The notes beneath the pieces are model-generated. The model was not told the origin of the DNA. It did no database searches and saw nothing but the letters and a program-made list of their open reading frames with translations. Source: Bacteroidales bacterium (lineage in GTDB: Bacteria > Bacteroidota > Bacteroidia > Bacteroidales > UBA3824). Taken from it: a stretch of 13,385 bases of DNA. This document shows, piece by piece, positions 12,382-13,385 of the stretch. Position numbers and translations under genes: made by a program. How positions within the stretch are numbered: position 1 is the first letter of the stretch; the number at the start of each line of letters is the position of its first letter. Location of the stretch: contig JAGCNK010000054.1 of the NCBI GenBank assembly GCA_017645985.1, forward strand, positions 1 to 13,385, read 5' to 3'.

Positions 12382-13385
12382 TTAATCAGGTTCTTGGGCT
12401 GTTGATTCGGTTGTGGTTGTGTTGTTGGTTGACATTCGTTTCTTATATTGCTCCACGTATTCTTTTACAATTGGAAATTGTTCTTCGACTTCTGTTTTTG
12501 GATAAATCTTATAACCAAAAATAAATCCGTAATCAGTTATCTTATTGAAATTAGACGAATTGTTAAGTATTGAATCACACGGTTTAAAGATAGAGTCAAG
12601 TTTCAAGTTTTTATACACCAAAACAGAATCACCGTCAAGTACGGTTTTCTTTACAACATCTATTCCATATTGGTCGGGGTCGGTCATACAATAATAATCA
12701 TACTCATTGTCGCCAATTTCAAGAATAGGACGTATATAATTATCATTGTTGTTGTCCTTTTTGGCATATAACTCGGTCAACGATGTATCTGAAAGTGCAG
12801 TTTTCAAAATAAGAGAATCCCCAATTTTGTAATCGAATTCTTCGAAGAGCGCTGGATGATATTTATAAGTAAACACATCCGATCTTCCTCTAACCCAAGA
12901 AGTATTAACACATTCTGTAAAGGATCGTTTTCCAAATAATGATTCGCATACTATTGTTAAATAACAATAGTATTTTCCTGAGGCTTCTGCTTGCATATCT
13001 TGTACTACAGCAACATAATAAACAGAACCCTTCTGATATGAATGCTTTTCATACATTGAATGTACATTCATAGTTACAAAGAATAGTCCAAAAATGTTGA
13101 ACAAAAATAACAAAATATGCCAAGAACTTTTATCTGCATCAGGAATAACAAAAGACATTGCATAGCCTAAGAAACCTGGTATTATGAAAGCAATAGGCAC
13201 TAATATGAAAAGATGGACAGGCGTGATTGTCAACTGATTGAAGTAGTGTAAATAATAAAAAATATAAAAACACACTAATAGTACCAATATCACAGCCATA
13301 ATAATGGTGACGGCCATTGCTTTTTTATCAGAAAAAGCCACGGACTTATTCTTCAAAAACCTAAGAATCAAAAACACAAACAGAA
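12382..13385 (-). CDS. Hypothetical 3-TM membrane protein B, start not resolved at window edge
   Basis: At least 331 residues, of unrecognised family. The frame is open to the right edge. GTG 13377 is a possible start and ATG 13317 (Met21 of that version) another, but the latter would drop the basic segment LRFLKNKS...DKK that probably sits in the cytoplasm before the first helix, so the true start is at GTG 13377 or outside. Hydrophobic segments lie at about 22-44, 55-78 and 86-103, followed by a soluble domain of about 200 residues with few recognisable features (ILEIGDNEYDYY, ITDYGFIFGYKIYPKTEVEE) and the tail MSTNNTTTTESTAQEPD. It is a diverged paralogue of the protein at 9988-10974. The gene is more A/T-rich than the glucan-locus genes. 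It precedes repeat module B and the Rpn gene. The function is unknown. Confidence 0.8.
   Translation of the reverse strand, partial: LFVFLILRFLKNKSVAFSDKKAMAVTIIMAVILVLLVCFYIFYYLHYFNQLTITPVHLFILVPIAFIIPGFLGYAMSFVIPDADKSSWHILLFLFNIFGLFFVTMNVHSMYEKHSYQKGSVYYVAVVQDMQAEASGKYYCYLTIVCESLFGKRSFTECVNTSWVRGRSDVFTYKYHPALFEEFDYKIGDSLILKTALSDTSLTELYAKKDNNNDNYIRPILEIGDNEYDYYCMTDPDQYGIDVVKKTVLDGDSVLVYKNLKLDSIFKPCDSILNNSSNFNKITDYGFIFGYKIYPKTEVEEQFPIVKEYVEQYKKRMSTNNTTTTESTAQEPD

Larger units (their letters stand above)
12160..12459. repeat. Composite direct repeat, copy B
   Basis: Counterpart of copy A, with blocks at 12160-12191, 12243-12287 and 12373-12459. It covers the Rpn promoter, a double hairpin with T-run, the phased repeats and the 3' end of membrane protein B. 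The second spacer (12288-12372) is 61 bases longer than in copy A and contains TTGTTGATATCCAACAA, an imperfect palindrome around 12312-12328. Confidence 0.85.

Noticed and set aside
9818..12459. Rpn segment considered as a classical insertion sequence
   Set aside because: The flanking copies are direct rather than terminal inverted repeats, no target-site duplication was found, and Rpn proteins are not DDE transposases despite the transposase label.

Overview
The window looks like a chromosomal segment from a Bacteroidales bacterium; I cannot name genus or species. The reasons are a SusD-family protein, several lipoproteins with Bacteroidetes-type lipoboxes, a BACON domain, a membrane-spanning SusR-like regulator, promoters of the Bacteroides type (-7 TAnnTTTG with an upstream TTTG-like box) and no clear Shine-Dalgarno sequences.

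Positions 2-5798 (+ strand) are the distal part of a polysaccharide utilization locus. In order it holds a 5'-truncated SusD, a surface glycan-binding lipoprotein (PKD-like domain plus two tandem carbohydrate-binding-like domains), a BACON-GH16 endo-beta-1,3-glucanase lipoprotein, a Cys-rich lipoprotein of unknown function, and a GH128 endo-beta-1,3-glucanase lipoprotein with a C-terminal CBM6/35-like domain. Two endo-beta-1,3-glucanase families together point to laminarin, curdlan or a similar beta-1,3-glucan. The binding proteins would capture glucan at the surface, the GH16 and GH128 enzymes would cut it, and a SusC porin (expected upstream, outside the window) would import the products with SusD. 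No exo-acting GH3 is present here. An intrinsic terminator lies inside the operon just before the GH128 gene.

Positions 5960-8743 (- strand, convergent with the operon) encode a 927-residue sensor-regulator: periplasmic beta-propeller, Y_Y_Y domain, one membrane helix, coiled coil and LuxR-type HTH. It is the likely switch for the locus.

Positions 8807-13385 (- strand) are a more A/T-rich accessory region. It holds a radical SAM/SPASM protein, a 3-TM hypothetical membrane protein, a doubtful small ORF, an Rpn-family PD-(D/E)XK nuclease, and a second 3-TM protein paralogous to the first and running off the window. The main unexplained structure is here. Two direct copies of a composite module of about 250-300 bp lie 2.3 kb apart. 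Each contains the conserved 3' end of a membrane-protein gene, three 10-bp-phased AAGCGAAT-type repeats, a GC-rich hairpin with a T-run, and a promoter. One copy drives the Rpn gene and the other drives the radical SAM gene. No rRNA, tRNA, CRISPR array or insertion sequence with terminal inverted repeats was seen.
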